A DNA stretch of 64,000 nt from Humulus lupulus (GCF_963169125.1 NC_084797.1:87017868-87081867), one strand, 5' to 3'. Numbered from the stretch's first letter, positions 21,003 through 34,900 are shown. Program-made: numbers and translations. Notes: generated by a model from the letters alone, not told the origin.

Positions 21003-24000
21003 AATATAATGTATGAAAACTCAATCAAAGGGAGATACTTACTGCAAGATCCCCCAAAATCCAGCACACAGGCTCGTAGCATATCCTCCAGTATCTGAAT
21101 CATCCTCTCTGGTTGTCCATCCATCTGAGGATGATAAGCGGTACAAAACTGCAACTGCATGCCCATAGCCTTGTGCAGGCTCTCCCAAAACTTGGAGGTG
21201 AAGGTGGGGTCCTTGTCGGATACTATTGACCTCGGAGCCCCATGAAGTTGAACAATTTCCTTCACATACAACTCAGCATACTGCTCCACAGTATAAGTTT
21301 TCCTAACAGGAAAAAATGGGTAGACTTGGTATACATATCCACAATCACCCACACTGAATCATCTTGTCCCACGGTCTTTGGTAACCCAACCACGAAGTCC
21401 ATGGTAATATCCTCCCATTTCCACTTTGGAATCCCTAGAGGCTGCAATAACCCTGCTGGCCTGTGATGTTCAGCCTTTACCTACTGACAAGTTAAACACT
21501 TGGCCACATAATCCACCACATCCCTCGCCACCAATACAGAGTTCTCAAATCTTGGTGCATCTTCGTCGTACCCGGATGTAAAAAATAGGTAGTGGTATGA
21601 GACTCATCCAAGATCTCATGCCAGATATCAGAATCCATCGGAACGCAAATCCGACCCTTGTACTTCAGTAGTCCCATCTCCGAAATAGAGAAGTCCTTAG
21701 CCACTCCAGCTAAAACGCTCTCTTTTTGTCGTCTCAACTGGGGATCTTCCCCCTGCGCTTCCTTGATCCTCTCAAGGAGTGTAGACTGAAGAGTGATGTT
21801 GGCTAACCAACCAACCACCAACTCTATACCTACTTTAGTCATCTCCTCAGCTAACTTATCGGATATCTACCTCGAACTGAACAACTGTCCTGGGCCCTTC
21901 TGACTCAGTGCGTCGGCCACTACATTGACCTTTCCAAGATGGTATAGAATATCACAATCGTAATCCTTTACCAATTCTAGCCAATGCCTCTGGCGCTTAT
22001 TCAGATCATTCTAAGTAAAGAAGTACTTTGAGCTCTTATGGTCGGTGTATATTTCGCACTTCTCACCATATAGATAATGTCTTCAAATCTTAAGTAAAAA
22101 TACCACTGCTGCCAACTCTAGATCATGTGTAGGATATCTCTGCTCATATTCCTTCAGCTGTCTCAATGCGTAGGCTATCACCTTTCTGGCTTGCATTAGT
22201 ACTCATCTGAAACCCTGTCTGGAAGCATCACAATAAACCACAAACTTCTCATTGTCTGATGGCAAACTCAATACTGGAGGGATGATTAGTCGCCGCTTCA
22301 GTTCCTTGAAACTGTTCTCACACCTGTCCGTCCACACATACGTAGTCTTCTTTTGCGTCAATTTAGTTAATGCTGTGGCTATCCTGGAGAACCCCTCGAT
22401 GAACTGCCGGTAGTACATTGCCAATCCCAAAAAGCTCCTAACTTCTGGTACACTACTCCGCCTAGGCCAATCTTTCACTGCCTCAATCTTGCTTGGGTCA
22501 ACCAGAATCCACTCCTTACTAATAATATGGCCTAGAAATGTTACCTGGGGTAGCCGGAACACAAACTTGTTGAACTTAGCATACAACCTATGCTCTCTCA
22601 ACTTCTGTAATACCAAGTGTTAATGTTGCTTATGCATTGTCTCTGACTAGGAATACACCGGTATGTCATCAATGAACACAATTACAAACTTATCCAACTA
22701 GTCCTTGAAGACCCTATTCATCAAATCCATAAAAGTTGCTCGGGCGTTGGTTAATCCAAAGGACATAACCAGGAATTCATGGTGTCCATATCTCATGCGA
22801 AAAGCGGTCTTTGGTATGTCATCCTCTTTAATCCTTAACTGGTGGTAACTTGACCGAAGGTCAATCTTAGAGAACACTGTCTTCCCCTATAGCTAGTCAA
22901 ACAAGTCATCAATCTTAGGTAGTGGGTATTTGTTCTTATTGATCAACTTGTTCAACTCCCTATAGTCAATACACATTCTTAAAGATTCATTCTTTTTTCT
23001 TGACAAAAAACACTGGAGCACCCCATGGCGAGAAACTCGGTCTGCTGAACCCCAAATCTAGTAACTCCTGCAACTGAATCTTCAGTTCCTTCAACTCTGC
23101 CAGATCCATTCTATAAGGTGTCCTAGACACTGGCTCCGCCCCTGGAGCCAACTCTATAATGAACTCAATCTTCCGTTGTGGCGGTAACCCTTACAAGTCC
23201 GCGGGAAACAAATCTGGAAACTTACATACCAATCTGCTCTTACTCGGCCCAACCGCCACATCTCTAGATATATCCACAATGTTAGCTAGGAATCCTATGC
23301 AACCTTCCTGCATCATGTCTCTATCCTTCAGTGTTGAAATACAAAGGGTACTAGCGGTCTACTCACTGTCCCTACAAAACAAAGGGTACCTCCCCTTCCG
23401 GTTCAAAAGTCACCATTCTACGATTGCAGTCAATCGTCGCTCCGTACTTTGATAGCCAATCCATCCCTAAGATCATATCGAAGTCATCCATCAGTAACTC
23501 AATCAGATCAACAGACAACTCTCTACTGTCCATCTCCACTGGTAGTGCTCTAACCGATCTCCTAGAGACTACCAGTTCCCCAATCGGCAATAAAGTCTGA
23601 AATCCCCTAGCATAAAAATCACTAGGTCTACATAGTTGATCTATCACTCTAGCATACACAAATGAATGGGTAGCCTCCAATCAATCAATGCAGTAAAAGA
23701 AGATCCAGCACTAGAAATCTAACCTATCACGACCGAGGGGCTAGCCTCAGTCTCAGTCTAGGTCAAGATAAATACTCTGGCATGAGTGAGACTATCACCC
23801 TGCTTTGGCTCCTCTTTCCTGGCTTGTGGGTAATCCTTCTTTAAATGGTTGACACTCCCACAAATAAAGCAGGCCTTGATCTGCACTCTCCTTGATGTCG
23901 TCGTCTGCATCGAGGACACACTGGGAAACTCCTCCCGTTATCACCTCCACCCTGATGGCCACTAAAAGCACCCTGTGCCCTCCTATCTGAGCTAGGAGAA

Positions 24001-24885
24001 AGGAAAGAATCTAGGGCCTTTCTCTTATACTCACTGGGGCCATTACCTCGACTAAAACCAGTGAAAGGAGGCACCGTCCTCTTGGCATCGTGCCTAGTAA
24101 TGCCCTCTCTCCATATCTGATCTTCGGCCCCCTCAGTTGTAAGGGCCTTGTCTACTGCCTGAGCATACGTGATAGTCCCCGGGTCACAAGTTATCTTCAC
24201 ATCACGGGCGATCATGACATTCAACCCCCGCAAAAAATTGATCCAATCATGCCATATCAGTCGGCACCAAATTCGGCGCGAACTTCACCAACTGGTCAAA
24301 CCTCAAGGCATACTCAGTAACTGTCATCCGGTTCTGAGTCAGGTTGGTAAACTCATCAACCATCGCAGCTCAGACTACGACACTGTAATACTTCTCATTG
24401 AAAATGTTTCTAAACTCTTCCCAGGTCATAAATGCAATGTTCCTTCTCTGAGCCACCACATCCCACCAGATGCGGGCATCCTCTCTAAACATGTAGCTGG
24501 CGCAAGCTACCCTCTCATTCCCTTTAACCCTCATGAAATCCAGGATGGAAGAAATCATGTTCATACACTGCTCTGCCCGCAGTGGGTCTGGTCCACCCTC
24601 TAAGGTGGGAGGATGCTGCTTCCTGAACCTCTCATACAAAGGTTCCCACCTATTCTCCATAACAGGTTTAACTGGCACTGGCGCCATAGCCTGTTGAACC
24701 TGCAACCCAATGCCCTGAGGAGGGGTCTATTTCCTCAGCTGTCTAAGCTCTTCTTATGTTTGGTGAAGTCTAGCTTCAATCTCGATAAATAACTGTTGCC
24801 AATTCAGTGGGGCAGGTGGAGGGTCTTGACCCTGGTTGTCATGCTCGGCCCTATTTCCGCGGAGTCTGATTGATCGTTGATTCAT
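21003..24885 (-). pseudogene. Gyp-2 Gag-Pol relic
   Basis: The start is ATG 24885 (MNQRSIRLRGN). Gag reads [13 protein letters not shown] and IWWDVVAQRRN. The zinc-knuckle region is frame-shifted. The protease has lost the catalytic Asp-Ser-Gly triplet by a small indel near 23683 (it resumes ATHSFVYARVIDQL). RT shows [19 protein letters not shown] and FIDD in broken frames (23030-22640). RNase H is visible as YCDASRQ and EIYTDHKS. Integrase reads HPGTTKM, then SDKDPTF and AYHPQMDGQPER, and ends at LIEFSY near 21003, where it is deleted. At least a dozen stops or shifts make it non-functional. Confidence 0.88.
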
Positions 24886-25223
24886 CTCAACAATATGCCT
24901 GCAATCAATGACGCCGCTCATCAGGCATGATAACAACATCCGAAACCACTTCCCAATTCACATCAACCAACCATAACCAGCAAATTCACATAACACAGGA
25001 AACTTACAACAATCAAGGGGCCATGCCCTAACATCATGCATATGTCAACTCATTCATCACGCTCTATAGAAAATAATCAGGCAAACCGGTCATTTAACAT
25101 GCAGTCAAGCACATAATTAATTAATTACCAACCAACCTCGAGTCGAGCTTGTCACTGGTAGCGAGCGTACATGTTTGGTCAATCTCTAGGAACCGTAAAC
25201 CTTTGATCACTCTGATACCATGT
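24886..25223 (-). other. Gyp-2 leader with tRNA-iMet primer site
   Basis: TGGTATCAGAGT on the minus strand (25220-25209), separated from the LTR by ACA, is the primer site. The remainder is untranslated leader. Confidence 0.85.
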
Positions 25224-27602
25224 TGTAGCGCCCTACTTCCTTAGCGGCGTTACGAAGTGAGTTTATAATGTGCCAATCACTCGCTAATCGAGGTTTTAGG
25301 TTAAAAGTGTAGCTAAACTGTGTAGGTCGTTTAAAGGCAATAAATATAAAAATGTGATCATTCATTGAAAATACTAAAAATTAAACATCTGGGATCCCAA
25401 AATACTTTTTAGAAAATATTTACAACTGAAAATACATTTAGGGTCAACTAGGTGACAAATTCAAGTATATACATAACATTTTCACAAAAATTCCCCTGGC
25501 TGTGGTAGCTAGGTAGGCCAAACATGTACACGTTGCTTCACGCTCTCCGTACTCATGGTTGGTCGACCTTCCCCTTGCCCTTACCTGCACCATAGAGCAC
25601 CCATGAGCCGAAGCCCAACAAGAAAACTCAACACAAACAATCAACATATGCATATCTATCAATTAGCATATAATTAAAAATAGTCAACGGGCTAAACGCA
25701 TAGCAGCCATGCCGTCCCAGGCGCTTTACTAGGCCCTGGTTTTGCGATCTTCACCATGAGGATGACTCATACATCCAAGAGGGGTCTCACCCTAACTTCT
25801 CGCACTCCGCGTGCTCAGCATCGCTCCCGACCCCTTGTCGTACTCGGCTTTGTACTCTGCGTGCTAGCATCGCTCCTGGTCCTTGCCGTACTCGGCTTTG
25901 CACTCCACGTGCTTAATGCTGTTCCTGACCCCTTGCCATTATTGGCTTCATGCCGTTTTCAGCCTTTGCCATTCCCGACCTTTGCCGTTCATTCACAAAA
26001 ATGCAATACATAGCATAATATCAAAAAAAATATAAACATATACAAAACACAGCAATAGGGCTACGCCCTGCATTTTAATCACGAAGGGCAATGCTCTGTA
26101 ATACAAACAATAGGGCCATACCCTTCTCTACGGGTACAACAGTTTTTCTTACTTGTGTCCCAAGCTTTTTGAGCACCGTAATCCCAAGCACAGTCCTCTA
26201 ACCCGAGCCTCGCTGAAAACCTAGTCAAAATGCATCAACAATAGCCATCCATCAAGCTCTAATACATTAAATTACTTTGGGATATAATTCTAGTTTCCAA
26301 GATCTTGGATTCTACCAATCCAGGTGGTAAAATCCTTTCCGAGCCTTAACTTTTGGGTTCTCGGGCCAAAAACCTTCAAACATCCAATACTTTGAATTAG
26401 GGTTGCGGCCCAGCCTCTTAAGGGCAACAACGCGCCCCAAGACAGAGGAAAAATGCCTCCCTGCTGGGAGACACGGGCCACAGCATTCCATCCTTGGGGT
26501 GCAGCACGCCCAGCAGCTAGAGGCCTCCAACCTCTTTGACACACACGGGCCGCAGTGCCTGAAGAACAAGGTCGCGGCTTGAGCCTCCAAACCCTGAAAA
26601 CCACCATTTCTATCTACATTTTCCCCGAGCCAATTCCTCTAAAATTAACCCAAATCAATACCTAAACCCTGAATTAAGGCTGGACTTTCCTTCCACACAA
26701 TCTACGCTACATAACAAGTCCATAAGCAAACCTATATACCCAGCAACCACCCTTAACCAACCTTGGAAACCAAAACCATGCAAGCCTAAGTTCTAGCAAT
26801 AAAACTAGCAGAATTCAACTTGATGATCAGGTTTAAGAGCTTACCATTGAACATAACTAAGCCTCTTAACTAATCTCCTGAGTTCCAAGCTTCTAGCCTC
26901 CCAAGTTCCAACCTTGAGTCCTTAATCTGCTGCTCGTTTTCTTCAAGACTTCCAAACTTCAATGAGGATAGGAGTGAGCCGAGAGAGAGAAAAGGTTGAG
27001 TGTTGATGATATCCTTTACTTAAATCTAGTGGTTTCTCAAATCATCTTAACCACCTAATACCCCTGCCAAATGACCAAACTGCCCCTTAAACTTAAACTC
27101 AGTCCCTAAGTAACCCAAGGGAAATTTAGTCATTTGCCAAATCCCGCTAAGTCCCCGAGGATTCCTATAAATCCCTGTTTAATCCTGACATTTTGAAATC
27201 ATTATTACATTACTACACGTTACATCAATAAATCCCGAACACATGTTATGTTCCCAAAATATCCCTAGGCTCTTGCCGAGCCGGGTATTCGACTCCGTTG
27301 TGACTTTCTAGCCCAATTGCTCCCTAGGACTATCTCAGATCGTGCATCACAAATATATCACCTCTCACACGTGGTATCAATCACAATATACATAAATATT
27401 ACATTTATGCCCTCAACAGGCTAGAATTTACAAATATTCCCCTAACAACCAAATGAGGCCCACATGCATATTTAATTCACGTAAACATGCATTTCTAAGC
27501 ACATGCTCACCAAATTCACATATTAACATAATAAATACATTATTTTCCTCCAGACACGCTAATCAAGGCCCTAAGCCTTATTAGCAAATTTAGGACGCTA
27601 CA
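25224..27602 (-). mobile_element. Gyp-2 5' LTR (2,379 bp)
   Basis: Perfect terminal inverted repeats TGTAGCG/CGCTACA define both ends, and the ATTTC duplication follows. Inside are the tandem repeat block 25785-25990, short GGGC...GCCC hairpins near 26050-26120 and a GC-rich stretch at 26440-26590 containing GGTCGCGGC. ORFs within it lack domains. Confidence 0.92.
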
Positions 27603-27761
27603 ATTTCATCTCAGACCATCTTTAATACAAAATAAATACAATAAAGAGGAATTTCAATAGACTAGGAAACTGAAACAATTATTGGAAATGTTTGAGATTT
27701 GGTACGTTTATTTCCTGTCGTCGACAATATGTTATCTGATGTTGGGTAGTGACTTGGTCAT
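27603..27761 (-). mobile_element. Cop-A 5' LTR, outer segment
   Basis: Begins with the second ATTTC copy and continues the copia LTR interrupted by Gyp-2. The Del-S solo LTR inserted at its outer end, duplicating GTCAT (27757-27761). No coding content. Assignment rests on continuity with 19880-19955. Confidence 0.55.
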
Positions 27762-30700
27762 TGTAACGTCCTACGTTTTCGGGTACCTTTAAACGACTCG
27801 GGTCGGGATTTTTCCCCCGGGTTAAGAATATTATTTTAAATAATATTATATTTTGTTTGTAAGTATTCCATGAGTTATTGCTAGCCAAAATATGAATTTT
27901 GTGATTTTAAAAGTCAAGATAAGACTTTCGGTCCTAGACCGACACAAAAACCCTGATCGGGTAAAAATCTAGGAAAATAAAACGAAAAATCATGGCAATT
28001 ATATTTTGGGCATAAAATACATTCATGAAAGTTAAAGTTTGGTCAAAAATAATAAACCTAAAAGAAAATGGAAATTTTAAGGCATTTTGTGGTAAATGCC
28101 TAATTTTGCCGAAATGGGGAATTTTATTCCATGAATGGACCTTAGGTTAAATTTTATTATGTGATTAATTAAATTAAATGTGAGAGACATTAAATTTAAT
28201 TAATTAATGTTAAGTTTGGTGATTAAAACTTAATAAGAGTGAAAAAAAAGGTGTCAAAAGCCAATTTGGACTTTTTTTTCTTATGAAACCTTTATTAACC
28301 TTTATAAAAAAAAAAAAAATTAATGATCACATATATGGCAAAGGGTGGCCGGCCATGTGCTATTTTAGAGTGGTGTGAACCCAACTTAATAAAGATAAAA
28401 TCTCATTTTAAGTAAGTCAAGTCAAGTGGGCAAGTGGGAGTAAAACGCTTGAGTGTTTTTGAGATAAATTAGATACCATAAACTCTTCTAACCCCCCTAA
28501 GAAACCGACCACTCACTTCACTCTCTCACTATCATCTTTTTTTTTTACTCTCTCAAGTTGTCTCTCAATATTCAACCTCAAGAACACCAAGGAAAACTTG
28601 GAGGCTAAGTCTTGGTCTAGGAAGTATTTTCCCTAAGGTAAAGCTTCACTAATCTAGGCTTTTGTAAAGTTTTAAGCATAGAGTTTCAAATAGCTAATTA
28701 AATATGTTGTTGGGGGAAGTTGTTTAGGGTTTTTGAAAGGTTTTGGAGGAGCCAAAGCTAATAGGAAGGTCCAAACCTTAAGTAAGAATTCCAAAGAGGT
28801 AAAAAGTTTACTTTTGATGATTTTGTTGTAGGGTTTTTAGTTTTAAGCATTATTTTGTATATTTAATGCTTAAAGTTTCTTGTTGGTGATGAAATAAGGT
28901 TATGGTAGTTTTTTAATAATTTTATGATGCATGTGTATTGATTTTTGAAAATGGGAACCAAAACCCCCAAGGGTTTTGTAGGATACCCTAAAACAAAACA
29001 TGTTTTGAACTGTGACTTCCAAGGGGTCAAGCAGCCACTGTATATTGTTTTTGTAAGATTAAATTGTACTGTGATGTTGTTGAGATTGAGTACATAAAAT
29101 TGAGCTTTTGAAACACAAAAAAATGTTTAGAAATGAGTAAGTTATGCTATTTCAAAGTTTAGGTAAAAAACTGTTTTTTTCGTATTTTTATTTTCGGAAC
29201 CAAGTTTGGACAGCCACTGTATAGAGAAAATGAACCCAGTTTTTTCTAAAATTTTGTGGACATATTTCTGGCATAACCTATTATTCCAATGTAAAATTTG
29301 GTAATAAAATATTGAACGGTTTGAAAGTTATTAACTGTCAAAGTTTGGAAAAAAATAAGGACTTGAAAATAAGGTCATTTTTACCTCATTGTTGGAAAAT
29401 GATTTCACCAATAAAAAATGCTCATTTTGACCTAAGATTTTACAAAGACCTAAATGGCATAACAAAAATGGAATTGGGAAATTTTGGTAACAATTGGGTA
29501 AGTAAATTTCACGTTATGAACTAAAGAAGTATGTAGTTAAAAATGTGAAAAATAGGCTTTTCACACTTAGTGTAAAAATGAGATTTTGGAACATAAGGTA
29601 AAAAGTAAAATTTTGTTTATTTCAAGATATAAATTGGTAAGTCTTGAAATCATATTTTCACTAAAATTACCCCTTTGAGTTTAAATGAATTATTTTTATT
29701 AAAGAGATTTTATTCTTTCTAAAAATAAGAGATTTAATTTATTAATAGTTAATAAATTAAAAGAGGGTTTAAAACCCTATATTTTGAGAAAATAATTAAA
29801 TGAATTATTTTTCTAGTAAGTAAAAATTGATTAATTGCTTTTGGAAAATTAATTAGTCAAGATGAGAAATTTATAACGGTTTTCCTAATTAAGACAAATT
29901 AGGCAATTTTCTTAAATCGGTTTTTAGATATTAAAACCTTAAGAAAACTAAAAGGAAAATTTAAAGAGTTTATTTTCTTTAAAAATAATTAAGGAATTTA
30001 TTTGTGTTTTCTGGATATAATACCGGCTAAAATCTTACATATTTTAACCGACTAGTCGAAAGTGCGGGTTAATAGCGATACCTTGAAAGAATAAGATTTT
30101 TAGCGGGTTGTGGGGAAATACCATTGTGATACCCGAGCCTAGATATCGAGACCTTAGGATAGGTCTCCCCGAGACTTAGGGTTTAGTCTCGAATATTTTG
30201 TATGACTTTCCTTAATAGGTTTAAAACAAAATAAGGATTATAAATCCTTACAAATGACTTTTATTAAAATGACCAAACTGCCTAAAATAATAATAATGAA
30301 TTATGAGTGCCATAATTAATCTAAGTATACTGTATGGATAACTACAGTATTGGCTAAGTGTAATTGGACTGAACGTTGGAGGGTGAAAACCTACTGAGCG
30401 CTAAGGACTCCAAGTAAGTCAACTTATATTGTATGGCTGCAACATGAAGTGATTATTGTCTTGTATGTTAGTATAGGGATACATGCACATATATAGACTG
30501 TCATAGAAAGTTGCTTAGAGACGTTAGTCTAGTGAGTGCTGTTTTAGAAAATATGAACGGTAGATGTCCGTCATATCCTAGACGGTTGATCCCCGTCCCA
30601 CTGCTTGATTTTATTTATGTCCGGTTCATTACCGCGACGAGTGGCCATGAGATGAGGATAAGCTAATTAAACCTAGGGGCGCCAAGATAAATGGGACCTA

Positions 30701-31758
30701 GGGGCCCTCATGCTTACTTAATCATTGGACGGTTAGAATCCGAGCAAGTGCTCTGATAAGTTATTCCCGGATAGCAGCCGTGAATATTGGCCATTCAGTG
30801 AGAGTGCCTAGAGATACTAGGGGTTGCCAAGATTGAGTGAGGCTAAACACTCTAGGGGCAACTGCTCACCAGCACCACTGATTAACATAGAAGTCTCCGT
30901 AAAACCGTGTAAATTGGATTACACTCTTGAATAGGTAGCGATGCCATAGGTAACACGATAGTTACCCTTGATGAGAATATTTATTGGCTAGATCTTAGTG
31001 TGGGGACTTGGTTCTCTTTTACAGATTAGCAATTATGTTGGAGGGCGCGTTACGCATGAATTGTTGGAAATTGTCGAGTGTTGGTCTCGAATTATAGTTG
31101 TGATATAATAATATATCTGCTTGCTCTGGGATTTTCTGAGTGCAGGGATATATTTTTTGATGAGATATAGTTGTGATATAATATATCTGCTTGCTCTGGG
31201 ATTTTCTGAGTGCAGGGATATAATTGTTGATAAGATATAGTTGTGATATAATATATCTGCTTGTTCTGGGATTTTTCTGAGTGCAGGATTTTTATCTAGA
31301 TATGAATTAATTTATCCTTGGTTATCAGGCATGACCATAAGTTTGCCAGGACACTTTAGCGTTCTTGAAATTGATTGTGTAGGGTCCGGATGGGTCCGAA
31401 TCCCTATTTCTCTACCTGCTTTGTTTGAAAGTTGATCTTACTAAGCGTTTTCGCTTACCTAGTTGTTTCATGTTGTAGGTAAGGGCAAGGGCAAGGCAGA
31501 GCAGTGAGCGCTGGAGTCTTCCTTGCAAATGTACATGTGGACCGACCTTTTGGGAAGCCGTTTTATTTTTGGAAATGTTGTTTAATTTTCCTAAACTAGG
31601 CTCACTCTACTCTTTATAAAACATGTTTGTAACTAAATGTTAAGTATGGCCATACGACTTTTTTAAAAGTTTTTTTTCTATGGGTTTTTGAGACATTTTG
31701 TTAAATGAAAACATTTATATTTCCGCATTATCGAGTCTTGAAAATCCGGGTCGTAACA
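27762..31758 (+). mobile_element. Del-S: 3,997-bp solo LTR of a Gyp-4-family chromovirus, TSD GTCAT
   Basis: Starts TGTAACGTCC and ends CGGGTCGTAACA, with GTCAT on both sides (27757-27761 and 31759-31763). No internal region is attached, so it is a solo LTR formed by recombination. Its first and last thousand bases match the 3' LTR of Gyp-4 (56508 down to about 49060, minus strand). It holds no real gene. A tandem repeat lies at 31094-31290 and an A-run at 28306-28319. Confidence 0.9.
31094..31290 (+). repeat. Three tandem repeats of ~70 bp in Del-S
   Basis: Near-identical units begin TATAGTTGTGATATAATA and end near TGAGTGCAGG. The Gyp-4 LTR has only two copies (about 49370-49490), so copy number varies between family members. 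Confidence 0.85.
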
Positions 31759-31763
31759 GTCAT

Positions 31764-31982
31764 TGTCCTTTTCTTTTTTATTCTTCTTTTGTGTTATAAG
31801 ATTGATCTAACTAAGCGTTATCGCATAACTAGTTGTTTCATGTGTAGGTAACTGCAAGGAAACATTGGGAAAATGAGCTCTGGAGTCTCCTTGGAGGATT
31901 TACATGTGGCCTGACCTTGGGGAGAAATGTCATTTTGAAATACTTTTCATTTTATGTTTAAAACTCTTTTTGGTCATCGCTA
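31764..31982 (+). mobile_element. Old chromovirus LTR fragment
   Basis: Bases 31800-31920 resemble Del-S 31437-31550 (an AAGCG...CCTAGTTGTTTCATG-type stretch, then GGAGTCTCCTTGGAGG) but are diverged. The fragment ends abruptly at Gyp-3 gag. Confidence 0.55.
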
Positions 31983-34900
31983 ATGGTAGAAGAATATACT
32001 CGTCAGTTCAACAGATTAGTCAAGTTTGCACCAGAGTTGGTCCCAACCGACTTTACGAGGTTGACCAAGTTCGTCAGAGGACTTAGACCAAAAATGGAAT
32101 TAGGGGTTAAGTTAGCAAACCTGGAAACAACTACCTATGCCAATATTCTAGAAACGGCAATAGAAGTAGAAAGGATTCAGAGGAATGTTAGTGAGGAGAA
32201 GAGGGATTAAACGATGGTTCCAGACCAAAGTCTTTGCCTTGACCCAAGGAGGAACCCATGCTAGTAACAAGGATTTACAGGTCAGATCCTATCCTCGATA
32301 GTATATGTTCTAGTATCGCTTGATTGGTAGCAATATACTCGTATATCTCGTTAGGAATGATAGAAAAACTAGACAAACCTAGTAAAAGATTTAGAACTAG
32401 GTTTGTAACCAAGTTGCCTTCGGGCAAAGTAGTTCTATCATCACGAATAGTACGAGGCGTACCAATCAAGATTGAGGACAAGGAACTAGAAGGAGACCTG
32501 TTAGAGCTGGTGATCAAAGACTTCGACGTCATACTAGGCATGGATCGGCTAGCACGACATGGCGCAACGATCGACTGCAGACGCAAGAAGGTGATGTTCG
32601 AGACTCCTGACGGCCAGAGACGATGCTTCATGGGACAAGCTTCAGGATTACGCACCCCGTTAGTGTCATCTCTCAAAGCTCAACAAAGGATAGAGAAAGG
32701 ATGTCAAGCATTCTTAGCCAGCATCACAAACGTGGAAAAGGGAGACGCCACTTAAGGATGGAGATGTTCGAGTTATACAAGAATTTCCAGAGGTATTTCC
32801 CGATGACTTGCCAGGATTGCCGCCAACTCAAGAGATAGACTTCACGATAGAATTAGTACCAGGCACCGAGCCTATCTCTAAGGCACCATACCGGATGGCA
32901 CCCACGGAACTCAAGGAGTTAGAGACGCAGCTACAAGAATTCCTAGACTTAGGCCAAGCCATTTACCATGGGGAGCTCCGGTACTATTCGTGAAGAAGAA
33001 GGACGGAAGTATGCGCATGTGCATAGACTACCGTGAGCTGAATAAAGTAACAACTAAGAACAACTACCCGCTACCTCGGATTGATGATTTGTTTGATCAA
33101 CTCCGAGGCGCGACTGTATTCTCTAAGCGATCTACGGTCCGGGTATCATCAGCTCAAGGTAAAGGGGGAAGATATTTCTAAGATAGCCTTTAGGACTCGT
33201 TATGGACATTACGAGTTCTTGGTTATGTCTTTTGGTCTTACTAACGCGCCAGCCGCGTTTATGGACTTAATGAATAGGGTCTTCAAGGACTACTTGGATA
33301 AATTCGTCGTTGTGTTCATCGACGACATTTTAATTTACTCCAAGGATGAAGTGGAGCACGAGGAACACTAGAGGATGATTTTGACGCGATTGAAGGAGCA
33401 TCAACTCTACGCAAAGTTCAAGAAATGCGAATTTTGGCTTTCGCAAGTGGCGTTCCTCGGGCACATCATATCGAAAGATGGAGTTGCAGTAGATCCATCG
33501 AAGGTAGAGGCCATGAAGGATTGGCCTAGACCAAAGAATGCGTCAGAAGTAAGAAGCTTCTTAGGGCTAGCAGGTTACTATAGAAAGTTGTAGAGGGCTT
33601 TTTCTAAGATAGCCACTCCACAAACCAACCTGACCCGAAAGCAACAAAAGTTTAACTGGAACGATAAGTGTGAAGAAACTTTCCAGTTGCTTAAGGATAA
33701 GCTTTGCTCAACACCAGTACTTAGTGTACCGACACTCGACGATAAGTTCGTTGTTTAATGCGATGCATCAAAGCTAGGATTGGGATGCGTGTTGATGCAA
33801 AAATGACAAGGTGATAGCCTACGCCTCACGTCAGTTGAAGGAGTATGAACAACGCTATCCAACTCACGATATGGAGTTGGCAGCGGTGGTCGTTGCATTG
33901 AAAATCTGGCGCCATTATCTTTACGGAGAACGGTGCGAGATTTATACGGACCACAAGAGTTTAAAATACTTCTTTACGCAGAAGGAGCTTAACATGAGGC
34001 AGCGCCGGTGGTTGGAATTAGTAAAGGATTACGACTGCGAAATCCTATACCACCCAGGGAAGGCGAACGTAGTTGCCGATGCGCTTAGTAGAAAAAGCTA
34101 TGGGAACTTAGCAGTCTTATCCAGGAATAGAAAAGCCGCTACAGCAGGAGCTTATCAGTGCCAGAATAGAAGTGGTTGTAGGCAAGCTGGTTAACCTGTC
34201 TATCCAATCAAATTTGTTAGAGGATATACGAATTGGTCAGGGACATGACGACGCGCTAGCAGCACATATGGATGCAGTCAGAGAAGGCAAGACTACAGAT
34301 TTCTCAATATCCAGTCAAGGTTTATTGAGATATAAGGATCGGGTATGCATGCCAGACGATCAAAGTATCAAGAAGACGATCCTAGAAGAAGCGCACAATA
34401 CCCCGTACTCAGTTTATCCAGGGTCTACCAAGATGACTCATGGCATCAAGGCAGTCTATTGGTGGCCAAGGATGAAGAAGGACATAGCGGAGTATGTATC
34501 TAAGTGTCTGGTATGCCAGCAAGTTAAGGCGGAGCATCAGCGGCCTGCAGGATTATTGCAACCGCTTAGCATACCGGAATGGAAGTGGGACAACATAACC
34601 ATGAACTTCGTGACGGATCTGCCAAGGACGAATAAGCAGCATGATTCCGCTTGGATAGTAATAGATAGACTAACCAAGTAGGCTCATTTCCTGCCTGTTA
34701 AGACTTCATGCACGGCAGACCAATATGCAGACATCTACATCCAAGAGATTGTACGATTGCATGGAATCCCCAAGACAATAGTATCAGATAGAGGATCAGT
34801 GTTTACGTCAAGATTTTGGAGAAGCTTACAGCAAGCCATGGGTACTAAGTTAAGTCTTAGTACAGCTTTCCATCCTCAGACAGATGGGCAGTCAGAGCGT

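Larger units (their letters stand above)
19961..27602 (-). mobile_element. Gyp-2: internally deleted Ty3/gypsy element, TSD ATTTC
   Basis: The 5' LTR at the right starts TGTAGCG and ends CGCTACA (7-bp inverted termini). The left end is TGTAATT. Flanks carry identical ATTTC at 19956-19960 and 27603-27607. Gag-pol is full of stops and frameshifts. A deletion joins the integrase core directly to the middle of the 3' LTR (20987-21003). It is the same subfamily type as Gyp-1 but much older. Confidence 0.9.

Noticed and set aside
28306..28319. A-run as a possible LINE/SINE tail
   Set aside because: Internal to the Del-S LTR with no target duplication or upstream LINE/SINE features.
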